Shown: positions 14,604 through 22,453, counted from the stretch's first letter. The stretch is 23,948 nucleotides of DNA from Deltaproteobacteria bacterium (GCA_016234955.1 JACRNN010000201.1:1-23948), one strand, 5' to 3'. Notes: generated from the letters alone by a model not told the origin. Program-made: numbers and translations.

Positions 14604-15620
14604 CTACCTGGACATCTCCTCCATCACTTCAGTTATATCGAGCCTCACGGGGCAGACCCGGATGCACCTGCCGCAGCCGACGCAACCCCTTGAATCGAAC
14701 TTGTTCGGATAGAAGTTGAACTTGCACATGAACCTGTTGCGCCACCTCTTGAACTGGGCGTCCCTCGGGTTGTGTCCGCTCGCGTGGAGCGTGAAGGTGT
14801 CGAACTGGCAGGCGTCCCAGTTCTTCCTCCTCTCCCCCTCGAAGGCCGTGCCCTCGTCTATTATATCGAAGCAGTGGCAGGTGGGGCAGACGAACGTGCA
14901 CGCGCCGCACCCTATGCACTTCCTCGTAAGCCCGGCCCAGACGGGGTCGTCATAGTGGCCCTTGTCGGCGAGCCTCTCTTTTATCCTGCTTATGTCCACG
15001 CCCTCTATCTTCTCAGGTACGAAGAGGGGCCTTTGAGGCGAGCCGCCCATGTCATCTTCAAAGGCCTCCGCGTGCGCGGAGAGAAACCCCCTGCCCATGT
15101 CGGTAAGGGCGGTCACGCTGAAGTCCCCGGAGGCCGTCTCCTTTAGCATCACGTCGGATCCGGCTGTAGAATCCGGAGACAGCCCCACCGTGGTGCAGAA
15201 GCAGGCCTCGTCCCCGTTCGTGCAGGCGACCGTCACGACCGTGGTCTTATCCTCCCTCCGGGTGTAGAACTCGTCCACGAAGTCCCAGGTGAACACCGAC
15301 CTGAGCGAAGCGAGGCTCGCGGCCTCGCATGGCCGCGCGCCGAAGACCACCGTCTCCTTAGGCGAGAGCTCCCGGCCCCTTATCTCCACGCCCCCCTCCC
15401 CTGTGGAGTACTCGGCCACCACCTCGGTCTGCGGGAATAGGTAGTCCTTGAAGGAGTTGCGCGGCAGGATATAATCCCATGCAACCTCGTCCGCGCCCGA
15501 TACTACCCTGTAGACGGTCTGACGGGCGTCGACAGCAGGGGCGACGAAACGCCCGCCCCCGTCCCTTACGGAGTCGATGAGCCTGCCTAAATTCTCTCTT
15601 TTAAGGAGTTTATCCGCCAT
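14604..15620 (-). CDS. floxB: 4Fe-4S subunit, FloxB / sulfhydrogenase beta / AsrA-like
   Basis: This 338-residue protein has an N-terminal domain typical of the sulfhydrogenase beta/AsrA family, with VFGARPCEAASLA (92-104) and ACTNGDEACFCTTVG (132-146). Two [4Fe-4S] ferredoxin motifs follow at Cys235-238-241-245 (CIGCGACTFVCP) and Cys313-316-319-323 (CVGCGRCIRVCP). An extra CHCFD sequence follows the first. Such subunits carry electrons from the NAD-binding FloxA-type protein. It is encoded just before that protein and 18 bp after the FloxC-like gene, so the three are probably co-translated and associate in the cytoplasm. The start at 15620 has only a weak GGAT upstream. Confidence 0.85.
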   Translation of the reverse strand: MADKLLKRENLGRLIDSVRDGGGRFVAPAVDARQTVYRVVSGADEVAWDYILPRNSFKDYLFPQTEVVAEYSTGEGGVEIRGRELSPKETVVFGARPCEAASLASLRSVFTWDFVDEFYTRREDKTTVVTVACTNGDEACFCTTVGLSPDSTAGSDVMLKETASGDFSVTALTDMGRGFLSAHAEAFEDDMGGSPQRPLFVPEKIEGVDISRIKERLADKGHYDDPVWAGLTRKCIGCGACTFVCPTCHCFDIIDEGTAFEGERRKNWDACQFDTFTLHASGHNPRDAQFKRWRNRFMCKFNFYPNKFDSRGCVGCGRCIRVCPVRLDITEVMEEMSR

Positions 15621-15638
15621 ATAAGCGCCGTGCTTATC

Positions 15639-16532
15639 CTATTTTATGAAATTTTCCTTGTCCTCGGGGCTGAATACTATCATCGGCGGATGGGCCGTCT
15701 CGTCATACCCCGAGCGGTAGTCGAACGCGTCCTTTACGACAGTTATAAGCTTCTGGTTCACCAGATTAAGCGGTATATTGACCGGGCACGCCCTCTCGCA
15801 TTCGCCGCAGAACGTGCACCTGCCCGCAAGGTGCATCGCCCTTGTAAGGTTCCACGACAGGTTGCCCCTCGGGTGCGCCGAGGTCTCTATCCACTGCGGC
15901 ATGTTCTTCTCTGTTATGCACCTCTCGCAGTAGCATAGCGAGCAGACCTGCCTGCAGGCGTAGCACTTTATGCACCTGGAGAACTCCTTTATCCAGAACT
16001 CCCACCTCTGCGGGCTCTCCTTGGCGTCAAGGGCCTTTATCCTGTCGAAGACCATGCCCGCGGGGGTCTCCGGAGGGACAAACCCGCTCCTCTCCCCTAT
16101 CACGCAGTCCGCTATATGCGGGTTCCTGACGTCGCAGTTATGGCACTTCGTGGGCATGATGTCCGGCGTAAGCCCGCCCTTCCAGAGTTCCTGCCTGTAT
16201 ACCACGCCGCCGCACGTCACCCCGATTATGTATACGTCCTCCCTCTTTACCTGGGCCTCGGAGATCAATACGGCGATGTTCTTTATATCGCACCCCTTGG
16301 CCACAATCGCGGGCCTTCCGATGGCCTGGATGTCCTTGAACTTCCTCGTCAGATAGACGGAGAGGTTGTTCACGCAAAGCGGGTTGAAGACGAGTTTGTC
16401 CGCGTCCTCCGGCTTTGTTATGAATACCGGGGTCGTCCGGGTCCTGTTCCTGTTCCATCCCCACCCTATCACGACCTTGACCTCCCCAGAGGTTAGAAGC
16501 CCTTTCGCCTTCTCTCTTAACGCGTTTTCCAT
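15639..16532 (-). CDS. floxC: 4Fe-4S subunit, FloxC-like
   Basis: The N-terminal half of this 297-residue protein resembles the F420-hydrogenase/formate dehydrogenase beta-type fold (GWGWNRNRTRTTPVF, AIVAKGCDIKN, VYIIGVTCGGVV). Cysteines at 81, 107, 130 and 133 may hold a cluster. The C-terminal half has Cys187-190-193-197 (CIKCYACRQVC), further cysteines at 200, 202 and 205, and Cys239-242-245-249 (CTFCGECERACP). It thus probably carries three or more iron-sulfur clusters. In Hdr-Flox operons a protein of this sort connects the FloxAB input module to the MvhD-like subunit. It lies 40 bp after the mvhD-like gene. The family assignment is by pattern and neighbourhood. Confidence 0.78.
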   Translation of the reverse strand: MENALREKAKGLLTSGEVKVVIGWGWNRNRTRTTPVFITKPEDADKLVFNPLCVNNLSVYLTRKFKDIQAIGRPAIVAKGCDIKNIAVLISEAQVKREDVYIIGVTCGGVVYRQELWKGGLTPDIMPTKCHNCDVRNPHIADCVIGERSGFVPPETPAGMVFDRIKALDAKESPQRWEFWIKEFSRCIKCYACRQVCSLCYCERCITEKNMPQWIETSAHPRGNLSWNLTRAMHLAGRCTFCGECERACPVNIPLNLVNQKLITVVKDAFDYRSGYDETAHPPMIVFSPEDKENFIK

Positions 16533-16572
16533 GTCGATATGCTCTGTTTATCGCATCGATTTAATAAGATAC

Positions 16573-17040
16573 TTAATCGGCCGCCTGTGATTTAAGGCCC
16601 CTGTACTCCATGAAGGGGCCGAGCTTCCCGACCTCTTCGGTAACGTTATTTATGAGATCGACCCATTTTATCGCCTCGGACGCCGACACCCATGAGAAGT
16701 GCAGCCTCCTCATGTCTATACCCGTGAACTCCATCAGGTTCTTGAACGCTATCCACCTTCTCCTTGCGTGGTAGTTCCCGGTCGTGTAGTGGCAGTCGCC
16801 GGGATGGCACCCGGAGACGAGCACGCCGTCGGCCCCGTTCTCAAATGCCTTTATTATGAAGAGCGGGTCTATCCTCCCGGTGCACGGCAGCTTTATTATC
16901 CTGACGTTCGGCCTGTACTCCATCCTGCTGGTGCCGGCGAGGTCGGCCCCGGCGTAAGTGCACCAGTTGCAGACAAAGGCCATTATCCTGGGCTCGGAGG
17001 AGTTGCCCGTTGTCTGCGTATGTTCAGTATGTTCGCCCAT
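16573..17040 (-). CDS. mvhD: MvhD/FloxD-like 2Fe-2S subunit that docks on HdrA
   Basis: This 155-residue protein matches the methyl-viologen-reducing hydrogenase delta subunit family. It has FVCNWCTYAGADLAGTSR with Cys24 and Cys27, KLPCTGRID with Cys53, and SGCHPGDCHY with Cys78 and Cys83. The cluster and fold hand electrons from the input module to the FAD of HdrA. A short N-terminal tail (about 17 residues, His/Thr-rich) precedes the domain. It begins 46 bp after the hdrA stop, with a small hairpin in the gap. There is no hydrogenase gene nearby, so the input is probably the Flox proteins and not H2. Confidence 0.93.
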   Translation of the reverse strand: MGEHTEHTQTTGNSSEPRIMAFVCNWCTYAGADLAGTSRMEYRPNVRIIKLPCTGRIDPLFIIKAFENGADGVLVSGCHPGDCHYTTGNYHARRRWIAFKNLMEFTGIDMRRLHFSWVSASEAIKWVDLINNVTEEVGKLGPFMEYRGLKSQAAD

Positions 17041-17061
17041 TATCTTTTATAATCCCCCTCG

Positions 17062-17080
17062 CCCCCTTTAGAAAAGGGGG
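17062..17080. repeat. Small hairpin between hdrA and mvhD, similar in style to the DUF559 flanks
   Basis: CCCCCTTT (17062-17069) and AAAGGGGG (17073-17080) form an 8-bp stem with a 3-base loop. CCCCCTC precedes it and GGAAC follows. Its C/G-run composition resembles the inverted repeats at 19113-19152 and 19494-19533. There is no following T tract for termination. Confidence 0.45.
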
Positions 17081-17086
17081 GAACGA

Positions 17087-19060
17087 TCAGAACGCGCTTA
17101 TCGCCGCGAACACCTGCTCGTCCGTGTATCCCTTCAGGTCTATCGACTTGCTCCTGCACGCGGCTACGCACACCCCGCAGCCCTGGCATACCCCGTCGTT
17201 TACCCTGGCCAGCCGCCTCACTATCTCGCCCTGCCTGTTCTTGACGACGTCCTTCTCTATGGCCGAGTACGGGCACGCGGTGACGCAGTCCCAGCAGGCG
17301 TTGCATGTGGCCTTGTTGACAAGGGCGGTTATGGGCTCCCTCGACATCTCGTCCGAGGAGAAGAGGGCCAGCACCTTGCTCGCGGCGGCGCTCCCCTGCG
17401 CCACGGATTCCGGTATGTCCATCGGGCCTATGCATGTGCCCGCGAGGTAGATGCCGGCCGTTACCGTCTCAACGGGTTTGAGCTTCGGGTGGTATTCGTT
17501 GTAGAACCTGTGCCTGTCGTACCCTATGCCGAGCCTCTGGGCCAGCGTGTCGGCCCCGTCCCTCGAAACTATGGCGGTTGCAAGCACCACCATGTCAGCC
17601 TCTATCTCCACCTGGCTCGCGCTCAGGGTGTCCGCGCCCTGGACTATGACCTTGCCGCCCCTCTCGTATACCCTCGAGACGCGGCCCCTCAGGTACATCG
17701 CCCCGTCGTGCTCTATAGCCCTCCTCACGAACTCCTCGTAGCGCTTCCCGGCGCACCGTATGTCCATGTAAAATACATACGCCTTGCCGCTATGAACCTT
17801 GTGGTGGTAGAGCATCGTGTGCTTGGCGGTGTACATGCAGCAGACCTTGCTGCAGTACGAGACTCCCTTTTTCTCATCCCTCGATCCGACGCACTGGATA
17901 AAGACCACGCTTTCCGGGACCTTGCCGTCCGAGGGCCTTTTTATCTCACCGCCCGTGGGCCCGGACGAGGAGGCGAGCCTCTCGAACTGCATGCCGCTTA
18001 TGACGTCCTTGATCCTGCCGTAGCCGTACTCCCCGAAGCGCTCGTTGGGCATGAGCTGATAGCCGGTGGCGACCACTATGGCCCCGACCTCCACGGTCTC
18101 TATCCTGTCCTCCATCTTGAAGTCTATGCACTTGGGGCCGCACACCACTGCGCACACCCCGCACTTGTCCTTCTGTATCTTCGTGCAATTCGGCGCGTCT
18201 ATGACCGGGACGTTGGGCACGGCCTGCGGAAAAGGCGTATAGATCACCTTGCGCCTGGCGAGCCCCAACTCGAACCGGCTCTCCACCTTGAACGGGCACT
18301 TCTCGATGCACTCCCCGCACCCGGTGCACCTCTCCTCGTCCACGTACTTGGACTTTCTCCTTATCCGGACGGTGAAGTTGCCGATATAGCCGTCGACCTT
18401 CTCCACCTCGGAGTACGTATATAGCTTTATGTTCTCGTTCAGCTCGGCCTCGACCATCTTCGGGGTAAGGATGCACTGGGAGCAGTCCATGGTCGGGAAG
18501 GTCTCGGAAAGCCGGGCCATGTTGCCGCCGATGGAGGGCTCCTTCTCCACGAGTATCACTTCCCTGCCGCCCTCGGCTATGTCGAGGGCCGCCTGTATGC
18601 CGGCGATGCCGCCGCCTATCACAAGCGCCTTTTTCTTTACGGGTATCTTTATCCTGTCAAGGGGCCTGTTCTTCTTGAGCCTCTGTATGGTCATCCTTGT
18701 AAGGTCCACGGACTTGACCGTGCCCACGGCCTTTGTCCTGTCGTGGTGGACCCATGAGCACTGCTCGCGGATATTCGTTATCTCGCACCGGTAGGGGTTG
18801 AGCCCCGCGGCCTCGCTCGCCTTCCTGAAGGTCTTCTCGTGCATGTGGGGAGAGCAGGCGGAGACTATGACGCCGTCGAGGTTGTTCTCCTTGATGGCCT
18901 GCTTGAGCATCTCCTGCCCCGGGGAAGAGCACATGAACTTGTAGTCGCACGCGTATACGACGCCCGGGAGCTTGCCCATCTCCGCGGCCACCTTCTTGGT
19001 ATCGACCGTGGCCGCTATGTTGTTGCCGCACTGGCAGACAAAAACGCCTATTCTCGGCAT
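17087..19060 (-). CDS. hdrA: Heterodisulfide reductase subunit A (flavin-bifurcating type)
   Basis: This 657-residue, full-length HdrA has an N-terminal domain starting GVFVCQCGNNI. The FAD-binding motif is ALVIGGGIAGIQAAL (145-159), followed by an inserted ferredoxin Cys245-248-251-255 (CTGCGECIEKCP) and a CSKVCCMY segment (403-410). It ends with two [4Fe-4S] motifs, Cys586-589-592-596 and Cys625-628-631-635. In the last motif the usual proline after the fourth Cys is Arg. HdrA carries the FAD that splits electron pairs between a high-potential branch (HdrBC or its substitute) and ferredoxin. AGAGG precedes the ATG. No second HdrA copy or selenocysteine is seen. hdrB/hdrC lie upstream, separated from it by the DUF559 unit. 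Confidence 0.95.
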   Translation of the reverse strand: MPRIGVFVCQCGNNIAATVDTKKVAAEMGKLPGVVYACDYKFMCSSPGQEMLKQAIKENNLDGVIVSACSPHMHEKTFRKASEAAGLNPYRCEITNIREQCSWVHHDRTKAVGTVKSVDLTRMTIQRLKKNRPLDRIKIPVKKKALVIGGGIAGIQAALDIAEGGREVILVEKEPSIGGNMARLSETFPTMDCSQCILTPKMVEAELNENIKLYTYSEVEKVDGYIGNFTVRIRRKSKYVDEERCTGCGECIEKCPFKVESRFELGLARRKVIYTPFPQAVPNVPVIDAPNCTKIQKDKCGVCAVVCGPKCIDFKMEDRIETVEVGAIVVATGYQLMPNERFGEYGYGRIKDVISGMQFERLASSSGPTGGEIKRPSDGKVPESVVFIQCVGSRDEKKGVSYCSKVCCMYTAKHTMLYHHKVHSGKAYVFYMDIRCAGKRYEEFVRRAIEHDGAMYLRGRVSRVYERGGKVIVQGADTLSASQVEIEADMVVLATAIVSRDGADTLAQRLGIGYDRHRFYNEYHPKLKPVETVTAGIYLAGTCIGPMDIPESVAQGSAAASKVLALFSSDEMSREPITALVNKATCNACWDCVTACPYSAIEKDVVKNRQGEIVRRLARVNDGVCQGCGVCVAACRSKSIDLKGYTDEQVFAAISAF

Positions 19061-19112
19061 GGTAAACCTCTATGGTTAAAACTCCTCAATTACGTCAATC
19101 CGAATTCTTTGC

Positions 19113-19533
19113 TTCCTCCCCCTTGACGGGGGAGGGCAGGGTGGGGGTGAATTAAGAGAGTGAACTCAACAGTTCGCCTCTAATCACCTCCAAAACCCCT
19201 TCCGTATTGTCTAACACCTCGTTATTCCAGAATCGCAAGATCTTAAAACCATTTTCCTTGAACCATCGGTCTCTCTTCTTGTCTTTGACCGAATCGGCAT
19301 GTTGCCCGCCATCTACTTCTATTATCAATTTCTTCTCGAAGCAGGCAAAATCAGCGATATAATTTCCAACGGGAGACTGCCTTCTGAATTTAAACCCTTC
19401 GGCCTGTTTTAGTCTTAAATGCTTCCATAGCAACTTTTCCGCATCGGTCGGCGCTTTCCTTAAATTTTTGGCAAGCAGGGTAATCCTGGCCACAATCACC
19501 CCCACCCAATCCTCCCCCGTCAAGGGGGAGGAA
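19113..19533. mobile_element. 421-bp unit: DUF559 gene inside 40-bp inverted repeats
   Basis: The left repeat 19113-19152 and right repeat 19494-19533 are inverted copies differing at about 4 of 40 positions. Each also contains its own CCTCCCCC...GGGGGAGG palindrome. The coding part between them is clearly more AT-rich than the neighbouring hdr genes. No target-site duplication is obvious, but AAGCAATTCG near 19576 and CGAATTCTTTGCTT at 19101 suggest an older symmetrical context. No transposase is encoded. Confidence 0.72.
19152..19523 (-). CDS. DUF559 (Vsr/restriction-endonuclease-like fold) protein
   Basis: This protein of up to 123 residues has the DUF559 pattern: LRKAPTDAEKLLWKHLR, FKFRRQSPVGNYIADFACFEKKLIIEVDGGQH and RDRWFKENGFKILRFWNNEVL. 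The Asp and Glu-Val-Asp-Gly-Gly-Gln-His residues fit the metal-binding core of the PD-(D/E)xK-like fold. The longest frame begins with TTG at 19523 inside the inverted repeat. A GTG at 19493 (VARITLL) may be the true start, with GGGGGTGATT upstream. The stop codon touches the left repeat. Its biochemical role is not known. A nuclease that helps the repeat unit spread is an inference. Confidence 0.8.
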   Translation of the reverse strand: MTGEDWVGVIVARITLLAKNLRKAPTDAEKLLWKHLRLKQAEGFKFRRQSPVGNYIADFACFEKKLIIEVDGGQHADSVKDKKRDRWFKENGFKILRFWNNEVLDNTEGVLEVIRGELLSSLS

Positions 19534-19619
19534 AAAGGAACGGAACCTCAAATTTCTTATTTAAAGAAGCAATTCGTATCGTATTCAACGACTAAAATAT
19601 CTTTTATTTCCAAAATACA

Positions 19620-20489
19620 TTACAATAAACCCTTCTTCTTCAAAAACCCCAGAACGTCTTCCTTGTTCTTCTCGAAACCAAGAGTATTTATATCCTGGCC
19701 TAAGGCCAATCCCAGCGCCTGTGTGAAGTAGATTATCGGCACATCGTTGTACCCGGGGGTGTTCTGCACCACTCCGCCCTGGCTCTTCTCCAGATTATAC
19801 TGGCATAGCGGGCAGGTCGTGACGATAATCTCGGCGCCGCAGGCGACCGCCGATGTCATCACGTTGCCGGAGAGCCTCTCAACTATCTCCACGTTATTCA
19901 TGGCGAGGTGGGCCCCGCAGCACTCTATCCTGTTCGGGAACTCCACGGGCTCGGCGCCGATGGCCCGAAGCAGGTCCTCGAATATCACCGGGCTCTCCGC
20001 CCTGTCTATGCCGATGTCCTCGAACGGCCTAAGGAGCATGCACCCGTAGTACGCGCCGGCCTTTATCCCCTTGAGCGGCCTTTTCACGGCCTCCTTCACC
20101 TTATCAAAGCCTATCCTGTCCCTCAATACTTCGAGAAAGTGTATGACGTTTACGGAGCCGTCGTACTCCTCCTCGATAAAGCCGTTTATGACGCTCCTTT
20201 TTTCCCTGTCGTCCCTCAAGACCTTGTTCGTCCTCTTAAGGACGTTGTAGCATACGGAGCACAGGGTCGTGAGCGTGTCCCCCTCTTTGCGCGCATTGGA
20301 GAGCACCTTGGCCGGGGCGGAGAGGGCTATGAGGTTATCCGGCGTAAGCGGGAACGTCGCCCCGCAGCAGTTCCACTGCGGAAGCTCCGCCATCTCAAAC
20401 CCGATTGTTAGCGCCGAGTCCCGCGCCGAGGCGTCGAAGCCCCTGGCTACCGTATTGAGAGTGCATCCTGGGTAGTATGGTATCTTCAT
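19620..20489 (-). CDS. hdrB: Heterodisulfide reductase subunit B
   Basis: This 289-residue protein has two full CCG domains: Cys9, Cys41-Cys42-Gly, Cys77-x2-Cys80, then Cys150, Cys190-Cys191-Gly, Cys226-x2-Cys229. In HdrB these hold the two non-cubane [4Fe-4S] clusters where disulfides are cleaved, so the thiol/disulfide site seems intact. It starts MKIPYYPGCTLNTVARGFD, as in the family. The ribosome binding site is weak, and a family A-like repeat lies immediately upstream (20496-20535). It follows hdrC by 51 bp and is separated from hdrA by the DUF559 unit. The physiological disulfide, for example a DsrC-type protein, is not encoded here. Confidence 0.94.
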   Translation of the reverse strand: MKIPYYPGCTLNTVARGFDASARDSALTIGFEMAELPQWNCCGATFPLTPDNLIALSAPAKVLSNARKEGDTLTTLCSVCYNVLKRTNKVLRDDREKRSVINGFIEEEYDGSVNVIHFLEVLRDRIGFDKVKEAVKRPLKGIKAGAYYGCMLLRPFEDIGIDRAESPVIFEDLLRAIGAEPVEFPNRIECCGAHLAMNNVEIVERLSGNVMTSAVACGAEIIVTTCPLCQYNLEKSQGGVVQNTPGYNDVPIIYFTQALGLALGQDINTLGFEKNKEDVLGFLKKKGLL

Positions 20490-20495
20490 TGTTTA

Positions 20496-20535
20496 ATGTT
20501 CTGGAAACCCCCGGGTGTTTTCATTTTCAAGGGGC
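20496..20535 (+). repeat. Degenerate family A repeat between hdrC and hdrB
   Basis: ATGTTCTGGAAACCCC, then CGGGTGTTTTCA, resembles the family A units at 2900-3000 and 211-260. It occupies most of the 51 bp between hdrC and hdrB. The match is partial. Confidence 0.4.
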
Positions 20536-20540
20536 TTTTT

Positions 20541-20948
20541 TCAGCTTACGAACTTCCTGAACCCGCACACTATCGCCTGCTGCGGGGCCTTTTCAAGGAA
20601 CCGGACAGGGATATCCGCGACCTTCGTCCTGTCCACGCCCTTTCTCAGGGTTATCTGCCTCAGCCCCTCGAGCACGCCGGCCACGCTTACGCCCTGCGGG
20701 CACCGCGATGAGCATTGAAGGCACCCAACGCACACCCACATCGAGTTGGCGGACATCACCTCATCCACCATGCCGAGTTGCAGGAACCTCATTATCTGGC
20801 TCGGGGGGACCTCCATGGCGTAGGCCACCGGACAGCCGCCGGAGCAGTTGCCGCACTGGTAGCATCTTTTCATGTCCTCACCGCTGACGCGCTCTATCAA
20901 CCGGACTCCGGCCCCGTCTATATCGGCCTGAGAAAGTTTTAGCTTCAT
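20541..20948 (-). CDS. hdrC: Heterodisulfide reductase subunit C
   Basis: This 135-residue protein has two [4Fe-4S] motifs, Cys29-32-35-39 (CYQCGNCSGGCP) and Cys73-76-79-83 (CVGCLQCSSRCPQG), in the spacing of HdrC. It then has a helical tail ending ICGFRKFVS-like sequence. HdrC relays electrons from HdrA to HdrB. It is shorter than many HdrC proteins (often about 180-190 residues); the missing part is C-terminal. GAGGG lies before the ATG at 20948. It lies 31 bp after the fumarase beta gene, which physically links the Hdr genes to the TCA genes. Confidence 0.93.
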   Translation of the reverse strand: MKLKLSQADIDGAGVRLIERVSGEDMKRCYQCGNCSGGCPVAYAMEVPPSQIMRFLQLGMVDEVMSANSMWVCVGCLQCSSRCPQGVSVAGVLEGLRQITLRKGVDRTKVADIPVRFLEKAPQQAIVCGFRKFVS

Positions 20949-20979
20949 TCCATACCCTCTACGTGGGAATCAGCGGCGG

Positions 20980-21540
20980 CTATGACACCCTCCTGTACTT
21001 CTCAACACCCTGGGCGAAGAGGTCCCCGCCGTGCGCGTCGTTCGCCACTATGGCCGGGAAGTCCACCACCTCAAGCCTTCTTATCGCCTCGGGGCCGAGG
21101 TCTTCATACGCGACTATCTCGGCCTTCCTTATCGACCTGGCTATGAGCGCCGCGGCCCCGCCAACGGCGGCCATGTATACGGCCCTGTACTTCTTTATCG
21201 CCTCGATCACCTCTTTGCCCCGGCCGCCCTTGCCGATCATGCCCTTGAGCCCCAGTTCCAGGAGCTTCGGCGTATAAGCGTCCATCCTCCCGCTCGTCGT
21301 GGGCCCGGCGGAGCCTATCACCTGACCCGGTTTGGCGGGCGTGGGGCCGACGTAATATATTATCTGCCCCTTCAACTCTATCGGGAGCTTTTCGCCCTTC
21401 TCAATAAGCTCGATGAGCCTCTTATGGGCCGCGTCCCTCGCCGTGTATATCACGCCCGTTATCAGGACCTTGTCCCCGGACTTAAGCCTCTCCACGTCCG
21501 CGTCGGTCAACGGGGGGGTTATCCTTATCGGCTCTGTCAT
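20980..21540 (-). CDS. Fumarate hydratase class I, beta subunit
   Basis: This 186-residue protein matches the C-terminal (beta) domain of iron-sulfur fumarases and tartrate dehydratase TtdB. It has LITGVIYTARDAAHKRL, YYVGPTPAKPGQVIGSAGPTTSGRMD and MIGKGGRG. With the alpha subunit encoded just upstream it interconverts malate and fumarate. Two-subunit class I fumarases are oxygen-sensitive and common in anaerobes. AAGGGA precedes the ATG at 21540. The gene order mdh, fumarase alpha, fumarase beta makes fumarase much more likely than tartrate dehydratase. Confidence 0.93.
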   Translation of the reverse strand: MTEPIRITPPLTDADVERLKSGDKVLITGVIYTARDAAHKRLIELIEKGEKLPIELKGQIIYYVGPTPAKPGQVIGSAGPTTSGRMDAYTPKLLELGLKGMIGKGGRGKEVIEAIKKYRAVYMAAVGGAAALIARSIRKAEIVAYEDLGPEAIRRLEVVDFPAIVANDAHGGDLFAQGVEKYRRVS

Positions 21541-21616
21541 GACAGTATCCCTTGCTCCGTCTGGCGTGTATCCAGCCCATCCGTTATTGCCCTGACGGAT
21601 AAGCCGTTTACGTTAT

Positions 21617-22453
21617 TTAGATTACCGTCTCTTTATGCCTGTCCGCGTGGCACTGAATATTCAGCCCCACCGGCAGGCTTGCGATATGGCATGGGTAGGT
21701 CTCTATATGGACGGCGAGGGCCGTGGTCGTGCCGCCGAAGCCCATAGGCCCTATGCCGAGATTGTTGACCATATCGAGAAGCTCTTTTTCAAGGGCGTCG
21801 AGATCCGCATCCGGGTTCGCGCTCCCGACGGGCCGCAGGAGCGCCTTCTTTGCGAGCATGGCGCATTTCTCGAAGCTCCCGCCTATGCCCACGCCCACCA
21901 CTATCGGCGGGCAGGGGTTGCCGCCGGCCTCGCTTATCGACTCGACGACGAATTTCTTGATCCCTGGGACGCCCTCCGCTGGCTTGAGCATCTTGAGCCT
22001 GCTCATGTTCTCGCTCCCCGCGCCCTTTGGGGCTATCTTTATCCTGAGCCTGTCCCCCTCCACTATCGAGGTATGGATTACCGCCGGGGTGTTGTCCCCG
22101 GTATTCACCCTCTTGAGCGGGTGGCATACCGATTTTCTCAGGTACCCGTCCCTGTAGCCCCGGCGCACGCCCTCGTTTATGGCGTCCTCAAGGGAGCCGT
22201 CGAGCTCGACCTCCCTGCCGACCTCCACGAAGAATACGGCTATGCCGGTGTCCTGGCACATGGGGAGGGACTCGCGGCGCGCTATCTCGAAGTTCTCGAC
22301 TATCTGGCCGAGCACCTCTTTGCCGAGCGGGGACGCCTCCCTGACGCACGCCGCCTTCAACGCGGAGGCCACGTCCTCATCGAGGTCGTAGGCCGCGCTT
22401 ATGCAGAGGTCCCTGACCTTATCCGTTATCTCTGAGGCCTTTATCTTTCTCAA
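21617..22453 (-). CDS. Fumarate hydratase class I, alpha subunit
   Basis: This 278-residue protein matches the N-terminal (alpha) domain of [4Fe-4S] fumarases. It has LPMCQDTG (Cys66), VNTGDNTPA, APKGAGSENMS, GVGIGGSFEKCAMLAKKALLR, MGFGGTTTALAVHIE and PCHIASLPVGLNIQCHADRH. Cysteines in the first and later motifs fit cluster ligands. It hydrates fumarate or dehydrates malate together with the beta subunit. The start is a TTG at 22453 (MRKIKASEITDKV) with GAGGG about 9 bases upstream; no better in-frame ATG exists near the family N-terminus. It follows mdh by 84 bp with no terminator. Confidence 0.94.
   Translation of the reverse strand: MRKIKASEITDKVRDLCISAAYDLDEDVASALKAACVREASPLGKEVLGQIVENFEIARRESLPMCQDTGIAVFFVEVGREVELDGSLEDAINEGVRRGYRDGYLRKSVCHPLKRVNTGDNTPAVIHTSIVEGDRLRIKIAPKGAGSENMSRLKMLKPAEGVPGIKKFVVESISEAGGNPCPPIVVGVGIGGSFEKCAMLAKKALLRPVGSANPDADLDALEKELLDMVNNLGIGPMGFGGTTTALAVHIETYPCHIASLPVGLNIQCHADRHKETVI

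Noticed and set aside
12832..14719. Long plus-strand open frames (for example 12832-14097 and 13616-14719)
   Set aside because: They are antisense to clear iron-sulfur and flavoprotein genes, have low-complexity Arg/Pro/His-rich translations, no family motifs and no ribosome binding sites. High-GC coding produces such shadows.
16573..17040. Hydrogenase subunit function for the MvhD-like protein
   Set aside because: No NiFe-hydrogenase large or small subunit gene is present. Flox-type NADH-input genes follow directly, so an H2-linked role is less likely.
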